Origin: DATFPQ01 sp035264765
GTDB lineage: Bacteria; Actinomycetota; Actinomycetes; Actinomycetales; Angustibacteraceae
DNA length: 7,461 bases
Assembly: GCA_035264765.1 (NCBI GenBank)
Contig: DATFPQ010000188.1
Coordinates: 1 to 7,461, forward strand
Reading direction: 5' to 3'
Part shown: positions 1-6,965 of the stretch, piece by piece
Numbering within the stretch: position 1 is the stretch's first letter
How the letters are laid out: the number at the start of each line of letters is the position of its first letter
Program-made: the position numbers and the translations under genes
The notes under the pieces: generated by a model
What the model was told of the DNA's origin: nothing
Databases searched by the model: none
The model's input: the letters and a program-made list of their open reading frames with translations, nothing else

Positions 1-395
1 TCGGCGGCCGCAGTGCGCGGGTCGACCCGCAGCGCCTGCGCCAACCAGGCCTGGGTCGAGGTCGCCCCGACCGCGGCGGCCCAGCCGCGGGTGTCCAACT
101 CGCGGATCAGCGCCAGGCGGGCGGCGTCGATACGAGCGAGGTCTCCGACCAGGGTCCGCAGCAGGTCCACCAGATGCTCGTCGGAGCACCGCCACAGCGG
201 CGCGTCGGCCACCGCCCTCGCGGTCGCACTCAGCGCCGCCCACGCGCCCATCGGATCCGCGGTTGCGGCGTCCAGAACGTCGGCAGCGTCCGGGACGGCA
301 GTGCTCCGCGGGACGGCCATGCCGGAAGTAGCCGCGCCCGATGCGTGCGCCGGCACGGCGCCCGAGCCGGCGCCCGACGGCCGCTGCTTCTTCAT
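1..395 (-). CDS. DUF222 / 13E12-repeat family protein, N-terminal part (partial)
   Basis: The reading frame is open from an ATG at 395 to the left edge, giving 131 complete codons; the C-terminus is outside the window. The first ~40 residues are low-complexity Ala/Gly/Ser/Pro. Residues ~47-131 look like the start of a DUF222 domain: a helical Ala-rich segment, then LIRELDTRGWAAAVGATST (residues 96-114) followed by QAWLAQALRVDP. The element L-R-E-L-D-x-R-G-W-x-x-x-x-G-A-T-S-T is characteristic of actinobacterial DUF222 (13E12 repeat) proteins, many of which end in an HNH nuclease domain. That domain would lie off the window, so nuclease activity is not shown. No strong ribosome binding site precedes the ATG at 395. 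Met26 (codon at 318-320) is an alternative start and would drop most of the low-complexity leader. Third positions are almost all G/C, as in a real gene. It is transcribed in the same direction as the uid/gnd genes but separated from them by a terminator and over 500 bp, so it is probably unrelated to the sugar locus. Confidence 0.8.
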   Translation of the reverse strand, partial: MKKQRPSGAGSGAVPAHASGAATSGMAVPRSTAVPDAADVLDAATADPMGAWAALSATARAVADAPLWRCSDEHLVDLLRTLVGDLARIDAARLALIRELDTRGWAAAVGATSTQAWLAQALRVDPRTAAA

Positions 396-869
396 GCCAA
401 CGAACCTAGCGGGCACCACCGACAGTCCGCCCCGCCCTGGACCGGCACCCCACCGGGCCAAAACCCGTTGGGACACAAGGCGCGCTGTGGATAGTGACAG
501 CACGACAAGCCGCACATGTGGTATCGCCCGCGGGCCAGGGCGTCAGGATGGAGACTTGTTCCCGCCAGGCGGGAAGAAGTCTCCATCCTGGAGGAGACCG
601 GGGGTCCGAAGACTGCGGGCGCGCAAGACGAGGTCCGCGAGATGCACCCCGATGCGGGACGCGGCACGCGGCCCGGCGGCCCGTTCCGGTGTGCGCACGG
701 CAGTCGTGGCCCGGTCACTGTTAGGGCGGGCGTGGCGGCACCGTCGTCCGACAGTCAGCCGGCGAGGGCGCGGTGGTGCTGCATCGGGGACTCGTCCTCA
801 CGCGTGCGGTCGAGCCGCAGTCGCCCTCGAGTCGCTGCGCGAGAGCGCCTCTGGCCTGCCTAAACGCGC
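396..869. other. Gene-free stretch between the DUF222 gene and the gnd terminator
   Basis: I see no convincing gene here. The open frames on both strands give Arg/Pro/Ser-rich, Cys-containing products without recognisable domains, typical of shadow frames in GC-rich DNA. The one structured element is the 47-bp palindrome at 544-590. The promoter of the DUF222 gene should lie at ~396-500 on the minus strand, but I cannot pick a convincing -35/-10 pair. The block at ~460-520 is somewhat richer in A/T than its surroundings, which fits a promoter region. Confidence 0.5.
544..590. repeat. Near-perfect 47-bp palindrome (long hairpin)
   Basis: Two 23-nt arms, 544-566 and 568-590, are reverse complements around the single central base A567. 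The only mismatch is a G-G opposition at 558/576. The left arm begins CAGGATGGAGACTT and the right arm ends AAGTCTCCATCCTG. In RNA either strand would fold into a long stem closed by a small GCC/GGC-bounded loop. Neither side has a T-run, so it is not a canonical intrinsic terminator, although GC-rich actinobacteria often use hairpins without U-tracts. It could be a backup terminator, a dispersed palindromic repeat unit, or a large protein-binding site. Sequence alone does not decide. Confidence 0.85.
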
Positions 870-914
870 CCGCACGTCAGGGCCGCGCTACCGCTCGCCG
901 GCCCTGACGTGTGG
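870..914 (-). terminator. Hairpin terminator downstream of gnd
   Basis: Arms 870-885 and 899-914 pair over 16 bp (one G-T wobble at 872/912) around a 13-nt loop. The core is CACGTCAGGGCCG paired with CGGCCCTGACGTG. It begins 9 bp beyond the gnd stop codon. On the minus strand the stem is followed within a few bases by GTTTAG, a weak T-tract. Position and strength fit the end of the uidB-gnd transcript. On the plus strand it is followed by TTTT at 921-924, so it could work in both directions. Confidence 0.75.
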
Positions 915-923
915 CACCGCTTT

Positions 924-2399
924 TCAGGTCGAGATCTCCACCTCGGCCCGATTGCCGGACCAGTCGGTGTGGAAGATGCCATCCCGGTCGATCCGGGCGT
1001 AGGTGTGCGCACCGAAGAAGTCCCGCAGTCCCTGCACCAGCGCGGCCGGCAACCGGTCTCGCCGGACCGTGTCGTAGTAGGCCAGCGCGGAGGCGAAGCC
1101 GGGAACCGGCACGCCGAGGGACGCCGCCTGGCCGACCACCCGGCGCCAGCCGTCCTGGGCGTCGGCCAGGCCCTGCGCGACATCCGGCGACACGAGGAGC
1201 GTGGTGAGGTCCGCGTCCGAGTACGCCTGGCGGATTCGCTCCAGCAGGCGGGCCCGGATGATGCAGCCGCCGCGCCAGATCTTGGCCACCGTCGCGATGT
1301 CCACGTTCCACGAGTAGAGCTCGCTCGCCGCGCGGATCTGGTCCAGCCCCTGTGCGTAGGCCACCACCTTGGACGCCCATAGCGCCGCCCGGACGTCGTC
1401 CACCAGTGCGGGGACGTCCGGCACCGAGCCGCCCTGCGGCCCCGCCAGCGTTTCGCGCGCCGCCGCGCGGAGCCGGTCGTGGCCCGAGGCGGACCGGGCG
1501 AACACGGACTCGGCGATCGCGTTCACCGGCACACCGAGCTCCAGCGCGGACATCACCGTCCAGCGACCCGTGCCCTTCTGCCCGGCCGAGTCGACGATGA
1601 CGTCGACAAGAGGCTTGCCCGTGCCGGCGTCGACGTGTCCGAGGACCTCGGCCGTGATCTCGATCAGGAACGAGTCCAGGTCACCGGTGTTCCACTCGCG
1701 GAACACTTCCGCGATGGCGGCCGGCTCCAGGCCCGCACCACGGAGCAGGTCGTAGGCCTCGGAGATGAACTGCATGTCGGCGTACTCGATGCCGTTGTGC
1801 ACCATCTTCACGAAGTGGCCGGCGCCGTCGGAACCCATGTACGCGCAGCACGGCTCGCCGTCGACCTTGGCGGCGATGGACTCCAGGATCGGCCCGAGCG
1901 CGGCGTAGGACTCCTCGGACCCGCCCGGCATGATGCTGGGGCCGAGCAGGGCTCCCTCCTCGCCGCCGGAGATGCCTGCGCCCACGAAGTGCAGTCCGGC
2001 CTCCCGCAGGGACGCCTCTCGCCGGCGGGTGTCCTCGAAGTGGGCGTTGCCGCCATCGACGACGATGTCCCCGGGCTCCAGGTGCGGCACCAGCGAGTCG
2101 ATCACCGCGTCCGTCGCGGCCCCGGCCTGCACCATGATGATCACCCGGCGCGGCCGCCGGAGGCTCCGGACGAAGTCCTCCACCGAGGCCGCCGGGACGA
2201 AGCTGCCCTCGTCCCCGTGAGCCCTGACCAGCGCCTCGGTCCGTGCGAACGTCCGGTTGAACAGCGACACCGTGTGCCCGTGCCGGGCCAGGTTTCGCGA
2301 GAGGTTGGCGCCCATCACCGCCAGACCCATGACCCCAATGTCGGCGGTGGCGCCGGCGTCCGTCTGCTCGGTAGTGGTGCTCTGGTCCTGCGCGGTCAT
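924..2399 (-). CDS. gnd: 6-phosphogluconate dehydrogenase, decarboxylating
   Basis: This 491-residue cytosolic enzyme oxidatively decarboxylates 6-phosphogluconate to ribulose 5-phosphate, producing NADPH in the pentose phosphate pathway. Visible landmarks: Rossmann motif IGVMGLAVMGANLSRN (21-36) with FNRT (47-50), whose Arg is the usual NADP phosphate contact; DGGNAHFEDT (115-124); GISGGEEGALLGPSIMPGG (142-160); KMVHNGIEYADMQ (198-210), holding the catalytic Lys198 and Glu205; KGTGRWT (275-281); and the C-terminal FFGAHTYARID...GIFHTDW tail typical of full-length dimeric Gnd. The length fits that class (~470-490). The ATG at 2399 is preceded by AGGGAGA at good spacing. An in-frame GTG at 2424-2426 (Met-Ser-Thr-Ile...) would overlap the uidB stop as GTGA and has AAGGTGG upstream, so it is a real alternative. 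The first ~18 residues are nonconserved. Placement 23 bp after uidB implies co-transcription with the glucuronide transporter, an unusual setting for gnd. Confidence 0.96.
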   Translation of the reverse strand: MTAQDQSTTTEQTDAGATADIGVMGLAVMGANLSRNLARHGHTVSLFNRTFARTEALVRAHGDEGSFVPAASVEDFVRSLRRPRRVIIMVQAGAATDAVIDSLVPHLEPGDIVVDGGNAHFEDTRRREASLREAGLHFVGAGISGGEEGALLGPSIMPGGSEESYAALGPILESIAAKVDGEPCCAYMGSDGAGHFVKMVHNGIEYADMQFISEAYDLLRGAGLEPAAIAEVFREWNTGDLDSFLIEITAEVLGHVDAGTGKPLVDVIVDSAGQKGTGRWTVMSALELGVPVNAIAESVFARSASGHDRLRAAARETLAGPQGGSVPDVPALVDDVRAALWASKVVAYAQGLDQIRAASELYSWNVDIATVAKIWRGGCIIRARLLERIRQAYSDADLTTLLVSPDVAQGLADAQDGWRRVVGQAASLGVPVPGFASALAYYDTVRRDRLPAALVQGLRDFFGAHTYARIDRDGIFHTDWSGNRAEVEIST

Positions 2400-2422
2400 G
2401 GCGGTCTCCCTAGTGATGGTGC

Positions 2423-3793
2423 TCACGCGTCCACCTTCGCTGCGGCGACAGCCACGATATTCGTCGGCTCCCGGCGCGCCCGCACCTCGCGGACGATCTG
2501 CGCGAAGCGGGACTCGGTGAGCGGGTAGGTGAACATGATCAGCGCCGCGAGGAGCGCGAACCCGGCGGGGACCAGTCCGGCGGCCGCACGGATCGCGGTC
2601 AGCGCGCCGTCGCTCTGCTCGGGCGCCCTGGCGACGTAGCCCCCGAGCGAAAGGGCGTAGGCGCCAGCCGCGCCGCCCAGCGCCTGCCCGGCCTTGCGGG
2701 TGAAGGAGAAGATCGCGTACGTCGCACCCTCCGTGCGCACGCCGCTCTGCCACTCGCCGTACTCGACGGTGTCCGCCTCGAGCGCCCACATCAGCGTGTT
2801 GACCAGCGCCAGGCCAAGTCCGGCGACGACCCAGAACACGATCGCGACGGCGGGCACGGACGCCGGTGCCAGGAAGATGCCGAGTCCGCCGACGATCGAC
2901 AGCGTCGCCGCGGCGAGGTAGCCGGCGCGCTTGCCGAACCGGGCCACGATGCGCGGCGTCACGGGAGCGACGACGAAGATGGCCGCGGTGCTGAGCAGGG
3001 TGAGGGTGATGAACAGGCTCGGGCTGCCGAGGACGTCGCGGGCGTAGTAGGCGCCGATCGTGTTGAAGGCGAACATGCCGGTGAGGTAGCTCAGGGTGCT
3101 GAGGCAGAGCCGGAACAGCGGACCGTTGTGGCGCAGCGCGTGAACGGTCTGCCGGAAGGTCACCTGGGCCACGTCGCGGGGCACGGTCTCCTTGGCCGTG
3201 AAGAAGGTGAACAGGTACAGCCCGAGACCGAGGACGACGAAGCCTCCGGTGACGAGCGTGAAGGTGCTCTGCAGGTCCGCGCTGCTCCCCGCCAGGGACG
3301 GCGAGATCACCAGGACCAGCATCATGATCACCACGGCGGCGCCCACGCCTCGGGCTCCGGCGAGCTTGGCGCGCTCCTTGGGTACCTGCGTCATGGCGGT
3401 CGCGAGCGAGCCGTAGGGGATGTTGACCAGGCTGTACGCGAGCCCCAAAAGGGCGTATGTGACGTAGGCGTACAGCAGCTTGCCGCTGGGCGACCAGTCC
3501 GGGACGTGGAACGTCAGGAAGCTCAGCACGAGGAGCGGCAGGGACCCGAAGAGCAGGAACGGCCGGAACTTGCCCCACCGGGTCTTGGTCCGGTCGACGA
3601 CGCGTCCGGCGAACACGTCGGCGAAGGCGTCCCACAGCCGGACCACGAGGAACATCGTCCCGACGGCCGCGGCACTGAGGCCGGCAACGTCGGTGTAGTA
3701 GACGAGAAGGAAGAACGAGGTGATGGAGAACGCCAGGTTGTTCGCGGCGTCACCGGCGCTGTAGCCGATGACCTGGAGGGGCCGTAGCTTCAT
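2423..3793 (-). CDS. uidB: Glucuronide/cation symporter, GPH family (UidB/GusB-like)
   Basis: This 456-residue inner-membrane protein belongs to the glycoside-pentoside-hexuronide:cation symporter family and shows about 12 hydrophobic segments. It closely follows E. coli UidB in recalled landmarks: IGYSAGDAANNLAF (9-22), YYTDVAGL, DAFADVFAGRVVD then TRWGKFRPFLLFG (55-83), YSLVNIPYGSLATAMTQ (120-136), and MWALEADTVEYGE...GVR.EG.TY..FSFTRKAGQA (335-371). The expected role is proton-coupled import of beta-glucuronides for UidA. The ATG at 3793 is preceded by AAGGA with a 7-nt spacer. The frame stays open further upstream into uidA, but that extension lacks transporter sequence and would cross the terminator and operator, so I reject it. 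The gene has its own operator and promoter and is followed after 23 bp by gnd. Substrate specificity is inferred from family similarity and the adjacent glucuronidase. Confidence 0.94.
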   Translation of the reverse strand: MKLRPLQVIGYSAGDAANNLAFSITSFFLLVYYTDVAGLSAAAVGTMFLVVRLWDAFADVFAGRVVDRTKTRWGKFRPFLLFGSLPLLVLSFLTFHVPDWSPSGKLLYAYVTYALLGLAYSLVNIPYGSLATAMTQVPKERAKLAGARGVGAAVVIMMLVLVISPSLAGSSADLQSTFTLVTGGFVVLGLGLYLFTFFTAKETVPRDVAQVTFRQTVHALRHNGPLFRLCLSTLSYLTGMFAFNTIGAYYARDVLGSPSLFITLTLLSTAAIFVVAPVTPRIVARFGKRAGYLAAATLSIVGGLGIFLAPASVPAVAIVFWVVAGLGLALVNTLMWALEADTVEYGEWQSGVRTEGATYAIFSFTRKAGQALGGAAGAYALSLGGYVARAPEQSDGALTAIRAAAGLVPAGFALLAALIMFTYPLTESRFAQIVREVRARREPTNIVAVAAAKVDA

Positions 3794-3869
3794 GATGAGT
3801 CCTTGGAAGGTGAGGTCTTCGAACGGGGGGAGGCCGGCGGATTCGGTTCGCCGTTGCCTTCTGAGAACC

Positions 3870-3899
3870 ATTAGCCCACCGGAGGCCTGTCTGTGGCAA
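3870..3899 (-). promoter_or_regulatory. Probable uidB-gnd promoter
   Basis: On the minus strand a TTGCCA (3899-3894) can act as the -35 element. It is part of the operator palindrome. After an 18-nt spacer comes GCTAAT (3875-3870) as a possible -10. The same geometry is found at the uidA and kinase promoters, which is the main support. The predicted transcript start (~3863) leaves a leader of roughly 70 nt before the uidB ATG. Confidence 0.5.
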
Positions 3900-3910
3900 T
3901 CGGTTGCCAC
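3893..3910. promoter_or_regulatory. LacI-family operator upstream of uidB
   Basis: The sequence GTGGCAATCGGTTGCCAC is an 18-bp palindrome with a single mismatched pair (T3900/G3903) and a central CG. The pattern TGGCAA-N-CG-N-TTGCCA fits operators of LacI-family regulators, whose hinge helix inserts a leucine at a central CpG step. Near-identical sites occur at 5843-5858 and 7073-7088. It overlaps the proposed -35 of uidB, consistent with repression. Confidence 0.82.
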
Positions 3911-3947
3911 CAGTTGCCCGCAGGCTGCCGGGACGTCGGACATAACG

Positions 3948-3982
3948 AAGGCCCCGACCCCGCAGTGCGGGGTCGGGGCCTT
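3948..3982 (-). terminator. Hairpin terminator downstream of uidA
   Basis: Perfect 16-bp arms, 3948-3963 and 3967-3982 (AAGGCCCCGACCCCGC and its complement), enclose a 3-nt loop. The stem starts 14 bp after the uidA stop. On the minus strand it ends in CCTT followed by CGTTATG, so the T-tract is minimal, as often in GC-rich actinobacteria. It separates uidA transcription from the uidB promoter just downstream. Confidence 0.88.
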
Positions 3983-3996
3983 GGCCGGACAACGGG

Positions 3997-5775
3997 TCAG
4001 ACGTCCTTGCGCCACCGCCTGCGGAGGGCATAGGCGGCCGCCTTGGGCTGCCGGTCCCGCGTGAATACGCCCTTCTTGTTGCCGCCGACGCGCATGATTC
4101 CGGAGGTCGTGGCGAAGTCGGCGAAGTTCCAGACCTGCTCACCGACCACCGCGTCGACGCGGTCGAACACCCGGTGGTTCATGTCCAGGTAGTCGACCTG
4201 GTACTCCTCCGACCATGGCTCGGAACCCAGCGAGTGCAGGCCGGGGTAGGTGTCGGCGCCGTACTCCGTGATCAGGATCGGCTTGCCGTCGGTCGCCCAC
4301 TCGCGCAGCTCCTGCTCCCAGGCGAGCTCGGCCGCGGGCAGGTCGCCCGTGTTGACGTACCAGCCGTAGTACCGGTTCAGCATCAGGACGTCCGCGAACT
4401 GCGACACGCGGCACTTGCCGTGCGGCGCAAGCATCACGTTGACGAACCCCACCGGCCGGGTGGGGTCGGCCTCGCGGGCGACGTCGAACAGCGGCCGGAA
4501 GTACTCCTCCGCGGCCTCGGTGTCGGACTCGGGCTCGTTGGCGATGCTCCACAGCACGACGCTCGGGTGGTTCTTGTCTCGGGCGATGAGCTCACGGATG
4601 GCTTGCGCGTGCACCTGCTGGGTCGTGGCGTTGATGGTTTCCGGGGAGAAGGTCGTGTACCCCTGACCGCCGAAGATGCCGCCACCGAGCCCCATGTTGA
4701 GGCCCACCGCGGCGGTCTCGTCGATCAGCACGATGCCCTGCCGGTCGGCGTAGTCGAGCACGTCCTCGGAGTACGGGTAGTGGGACGTCCGGAACGAGTT
4801 GGCCCCGACCCACCGCAGCAGCTCGAAGTCGCGCACCAGGAACGCGTCGTTGTGGCCCTTCCCGATCACGGTGAGGTCCTCGTGCTTGCCGAAGCCGGTG
4901 AAGTAGAAGGGCTCGCCGTTGATGAGGAACTGCGTGCCGCTCACAGACACCGTCCGCACACCCACCCTCTGGTGGTAGGTGTCGACCGTCCGCCCGTCCC
5001 GCACCAGCGACACCTCGAGGTCGTAGAGGTACCCGTCGCCGGGCGCCCACGGGTGGACGTCGTCGATGGTGAGCGCGCCCTGGGAGCCGGTGCCGGTCGC
5101 GGCCTCGCGCCCGTCGGCGTCGCGGAGCAGCACCGTGACCTCGTGGCCGTCGCTGCCGAGCGCGGTCACGTCGTACTGCACCGTGCCGGTTGAGCCCTCG
5201 AGGCCCGTCGTCACGGTGAGGTCGGCCACGTAGGCCGCCGGGGTGGAGTACAGCCACACCGTGCGGTGCAGGCCTGCGTAGTTGAAGAAGTCGTGCCAGT
5301 ACCGCTGCCGAGGGCCGGCCGGGGTGTCCTCGACCACGCCCGGAGGGATGGACTGGAAGCTCAGGGTGTTGTTGACCAGCGCGGTCACCCGCACCTCCTC
5401 GCCCGGCCGCACGTGCTCGGTGACGTCCGCCTCGAACGGCGTGTAGCCGCCCTCGTGCTGCATCACCTCGACGTCGCCGACCCAGACGCGTGCTCGGTGC
5501 GTGGCCGACTCGAAATGCAGGACGACGCGCTCGCCGGCCCAGCCGCGGGGGACGCGCACCGTCGTCTGGTACCAGATGTCCCCGAAGTAGTCGCGTACCG
5601 CCGGATCGGCGACGATGTCGTTGAAGCTGGCCGGCACGGCCATCTCCCGTGCCCGGGGGAGCGGCCCGCGGAACCAGCCGTCGTCCACGCCGACGCTGTC
5701 GGCGTCCAGTCGGAACGACCACAGGCCGTTCAGTGACTTCCGTTCGCGGGTGCTGGTGTCCTGGGGGCGAAGCAT
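3997..5775 (-). CDS. uidA: Beta-glucuronidase, glycoside hydrolase family 2
   Basis: This 592-residue retaining glycosidase hydrolyses beta-D-glucuronides to D-glucuronate plus aglycone. No signal peptide is visible, so it should be cytosolic and act on substrate imported by UidB. Domain order is GH2: sugar-binding jelly roll (~1-180, with HEGGYTPFEADVT and HDFFNYAGLHR), immunoglobulin-like domain (~181-275), TIM barrel (~276-592). Catalytic residues are Glu414 in SIANEP (acid/base) and Glu504 in ITEYG (nucleophile). VGGNKKG (563-569) supplies Asn566 and Lys568, the N-x-K pair that reads the glucuronate carboxylate in E. coli GusA (603 residues); this distinguishes it from beta-galactosidase. 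VVGEQVWNFADFAT is also conserved. The active-site loop (~360-380, Gly-rich) is about one residue shorter than in the E. coli enzyme by eye. The ATG at 5775 follows GGAGGA at good spacing and aligns with the E. coli start MLRP. The open frame upstream of it is operator and antisense sequence. The gene has its own operator, promoter and terminator. Confidence 0.97.
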   Translation of the reverse strand: MLRPQDTSTRERKSLNGLWSFRLDADSVGVDDGWFRGPLPRAREMAVPASFNDIVADPAVRDYFGDIWYQTTVRVPRGWAGERVVLHFESATHRARVWVGDVEVMQHEGGYTPFEADVTEHVRPGEEVRVTALVNNTLSFQSIPPGVVEDTPAGPRQRYWHDFFNYAGLHRTVWLYSTPAAYVADLTVTTGLEGSTGTVQYDVTALGSDGHEVTVLLRDADGREAATGTGSQGALTIDDVHPWAPGDGYLYDLEVSLVRDGRTVDTYHQRVGVRTVSVSGTQFLINGEPFYFTGFGKHEDLTVIGKGHNDAFLVRDFELLRWVGANSFRTSHYPYSEDVLDYADRQGIVLIDETAAVGLNMGLGGGIFGGQGYTTFSPETINATTQQVHAQAIRELIARDKNHPSVVLWSIANEPESDTEAAEEYFRPLFDVAREADPTRPVGFVNVMLAPHGKCRVSQFADVLMLNRYYGWYVNTGDLPAAELAWEQELREWATDGKPILITEYGADTYPGLHSLGSEPWSEEYQVDYLDMNHRVFDRVDAVVGEQVWNFADFATTSGIMRVGGNKKGVFTRDRQPKAAAYALRRRWRKDV

Positions 5776-5818
5776 CGGGTCCTCCGGCGGTGGCGGGTCT
5801 AGTGGGGTCGCTCTCTCT

Positions 5819-5848
5819 ATTGAGACAGGGGAGGATCCGGGGTGGCAA
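5819..5848 (-). promoter_or_regulatory. Probable uidA promoter
   Basis: On the minus strand TTGCCA (5848-5843, half of the operator) is followed after 18 nt by CTCAAT (5824-5819). The hexamer is a weak -10 match, but its position relative to the operator is identical to that at uidB and the kinase. The inferred start near 5812 gives a leader of about 37 nt containing the GGAGGA ribosome binding site. I could not find a good -10 for the divergent lacI transcript. Confidence 0.45.
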
Positions 5849-5858
5849 GCGGTTGCCA
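5843..5858. promoter_or_regulatory. LacI-family operator between uidA and the regulator
   Basis: TGGCAAGCGGTTGCCA is a 16-bp palindrome with one mismatched pair (G5849/G5852) around a central CG. It lies 30 bp upstream of the regulator's GTG and 67 bp upstream of the uidA ATG. From here one repressor could control uidA and its own gene. It is the same motif as at 3893-3910 and 7073-7088. Confidence 0.82.
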
Positions 5859-5888
5859 TGTGTTGTCGTGCGGGGCTACGGTCATGGC

Positions 5889-6965
5889 GTGGCGAAGCTG
5901 CCGACGATCTACGACGTCGCCGAGGCTGCCGGGGTCGCGCCGTCGACGGTGTCACGCGCCTTCTCCCGACCCGGGCGAGTGAACTCCGAGACGGCACAAC
6001 GGATCCGGGACGTCGCCGCCGACCTCGGCTACCGAACCAACCCGCTCGCGCGCGGCCTCTCGACCGCCCGGACGATGACGATCGGGTTGGTGATCGCGGA
6101 CATCACCAACCCCGTCTACGCCGAGATCATGCGCGGCGCCCAGATCGCAGCGGCCGACGCCGGCTACACCATGCTGCTGGCCGACACCCAGGGGTCTGGC
6201 CCCCGGGAGCGGGAGTCGGTCGAGCGCGCGATGCCGTTGGTCGAAGGGATCGTGCTGGCCAGCAGCCGCATGTCCGACTCGGCGATCAGGATGGCGGCCA
6301 AGCAGAAGCCGCTGGTCGTCCTGAACCGTGCGGTGGTCGACGTGCCGAGCGTCGTGACCGACAACCCCCGAGGTGCCCGCCGCGCCGCGGAGCACCTGGG
6401 CGGGCTCGGTCACGAGGTCATCACCTACGTCGCAGGCCCCGAGGCCTCCTGGGCGGACGGGATGCGGTGGCGCGCCCTGCGGGAGGTCGAGCTGGAGCTG
6501 GGGTTGAAGGTGCGGCGGATCGGCCCATTCCCGCCGACCGTTCGCGGCGGAGTCCGCGCGGCGCAAGAGCTCAGCAAGCACCCGACGTCCGCGGTCATCG
6601 CCTACAACGACCAGCTGGCCATCGGGCTGATGCGGGGCCTGGCCTCGATGGGCGCCCGGGTGCCCGAAGACGTCAGCGTGGTCGGCTTCGACAACATCTT
6701 CGGTTCGGACCTGGTCACGCCCGGACTGACGACCATCGCCGCCCCGCTGCGGGTGCAGGGGACGACGGCGGTCAAAAACTTGCTGGCGCTGGTGGGGGGT
6801 GCGTCCTCGACGACCGGCAAGGCCGTCGTGCTGCCCACTCGGCTCGTGGTCCGTGCCTCGACGGCTCAGCGCAGCCGGAAGAGGACCGCGCCGACCTGGG
6901 GCACCACGACGGTCTCCGGGCCGGCCTCGAAGTCGGCCAGAAGGACCTCTGCAGGGGCGAGGTAG
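5889..6965 (+). CDS. LacI/GalR-family transcriptional regulator, likely repressor of the glucuronide locus
   Basis: The protein has 358 residues from the GTG at 5889. Residues 5-24 (PTIYDVAEAAGVAPSTVSRAF) form the LacI helix-turn-helix, and NPLARGLST (51-59) is the hinge helix with the Leu that inserts into a central CpG. Residues ~64-325 are the periplasmic-binding-protein-like sensor domain, with IGLVIADITNPVYAEIMRGAQ near its start and SAVIAYNDQLAIGLMRGLASMGARVPEDVSVVGFDN (234-269). The GTG gives the usual family start M-A-K-x-P-T-I-Y-D-V; the frame is open further upstream, but that would include the operator. The ribosome binding site is weak. The inducer is probably a glucuronide, glucuronate or a catabolite, but this is inferred only from context. 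Oddity: family members normally stop soon after L-P-T-x-L-V-V-R-x-S-T, reached here at residue ~325. A further ~33 Arg/Ser/Thr/Ala-rich residues follow, antisense to a possible remnant of another gene. Confidence 0.93.
   Translation: MAKLPTIYDVAEAAGVAPSTVSRAFSRPGRVNSETAQRIRDVAADLGYRTNPLARGLSTARTMTIGLVIADITNPVYAEIMRGAQIAAADAGYTMLLADTQGSGPRERESVERAMPLVEGIVLASSRMSDSAIRMAAKQKPLVVLNRAVVDVPSVVTDNPRGARRAAEHLGGLGHEVITYVAGPEASWADGMRWRALREVELELGLKVRRIGPFPPTVRGGVRAAQELSKHPTSAVIAYNDQLAIGLMRGLASMGARVPEDVSVVGFDNIFGSDLVTPGLTTIAAPLRVQGTTAVKNLLALVGGASSTTGKAVVLPTRLVVRASTAQRSRKRTAPTWGTTTVSGPASKSARRTSAGAR

Noticed and set aside
13..1002. Long plus-strand open frame of 329 codons
   Set aside because: It runs antisense to the DUF222 gene and the end of gnd and across both hairpins; the product is Arg/Ser/Ala-rich with no domain. 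It is a shadow frame of GC-rich DNA.
924..3635. A 903-codon version of gnd extending upstream through uidB
   Set aside because: The extension is the out-of-frame reading of the transporter gene and is Arg/Pro-rich without homology. Gnd similarity begins just after the ATG at 2399, which has a ribosome binding site.
3794..4015. N-terminal extension of uidB into the end of uidA
   Set aside because: It crosses the uidA terminator, operator and promoter. The transporter alignment begins at the ATG at 3793, which has an AAGGA site.
4174..5193. 339-codon plus-strand frame inside uidA
   Set aside because: Antisense to well-conserved uidA coding sequence; Val/Arg/Gly-rich composition and no domain.
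5649..5888. Upstream extension of the LacI regulator to an ATG at 5649
   Set aside because: It would overlap the uidA start antisense and include the operator; the family N-terminus begins at the GTG at 5889.
5776..5997. N-terminal extension of uidA upstream of 5775
   Set aside because: It covers the operator and the antisense of the lacI helix-turn-helix; the ATG at 5775 matches the known family start and has GGAGGA.
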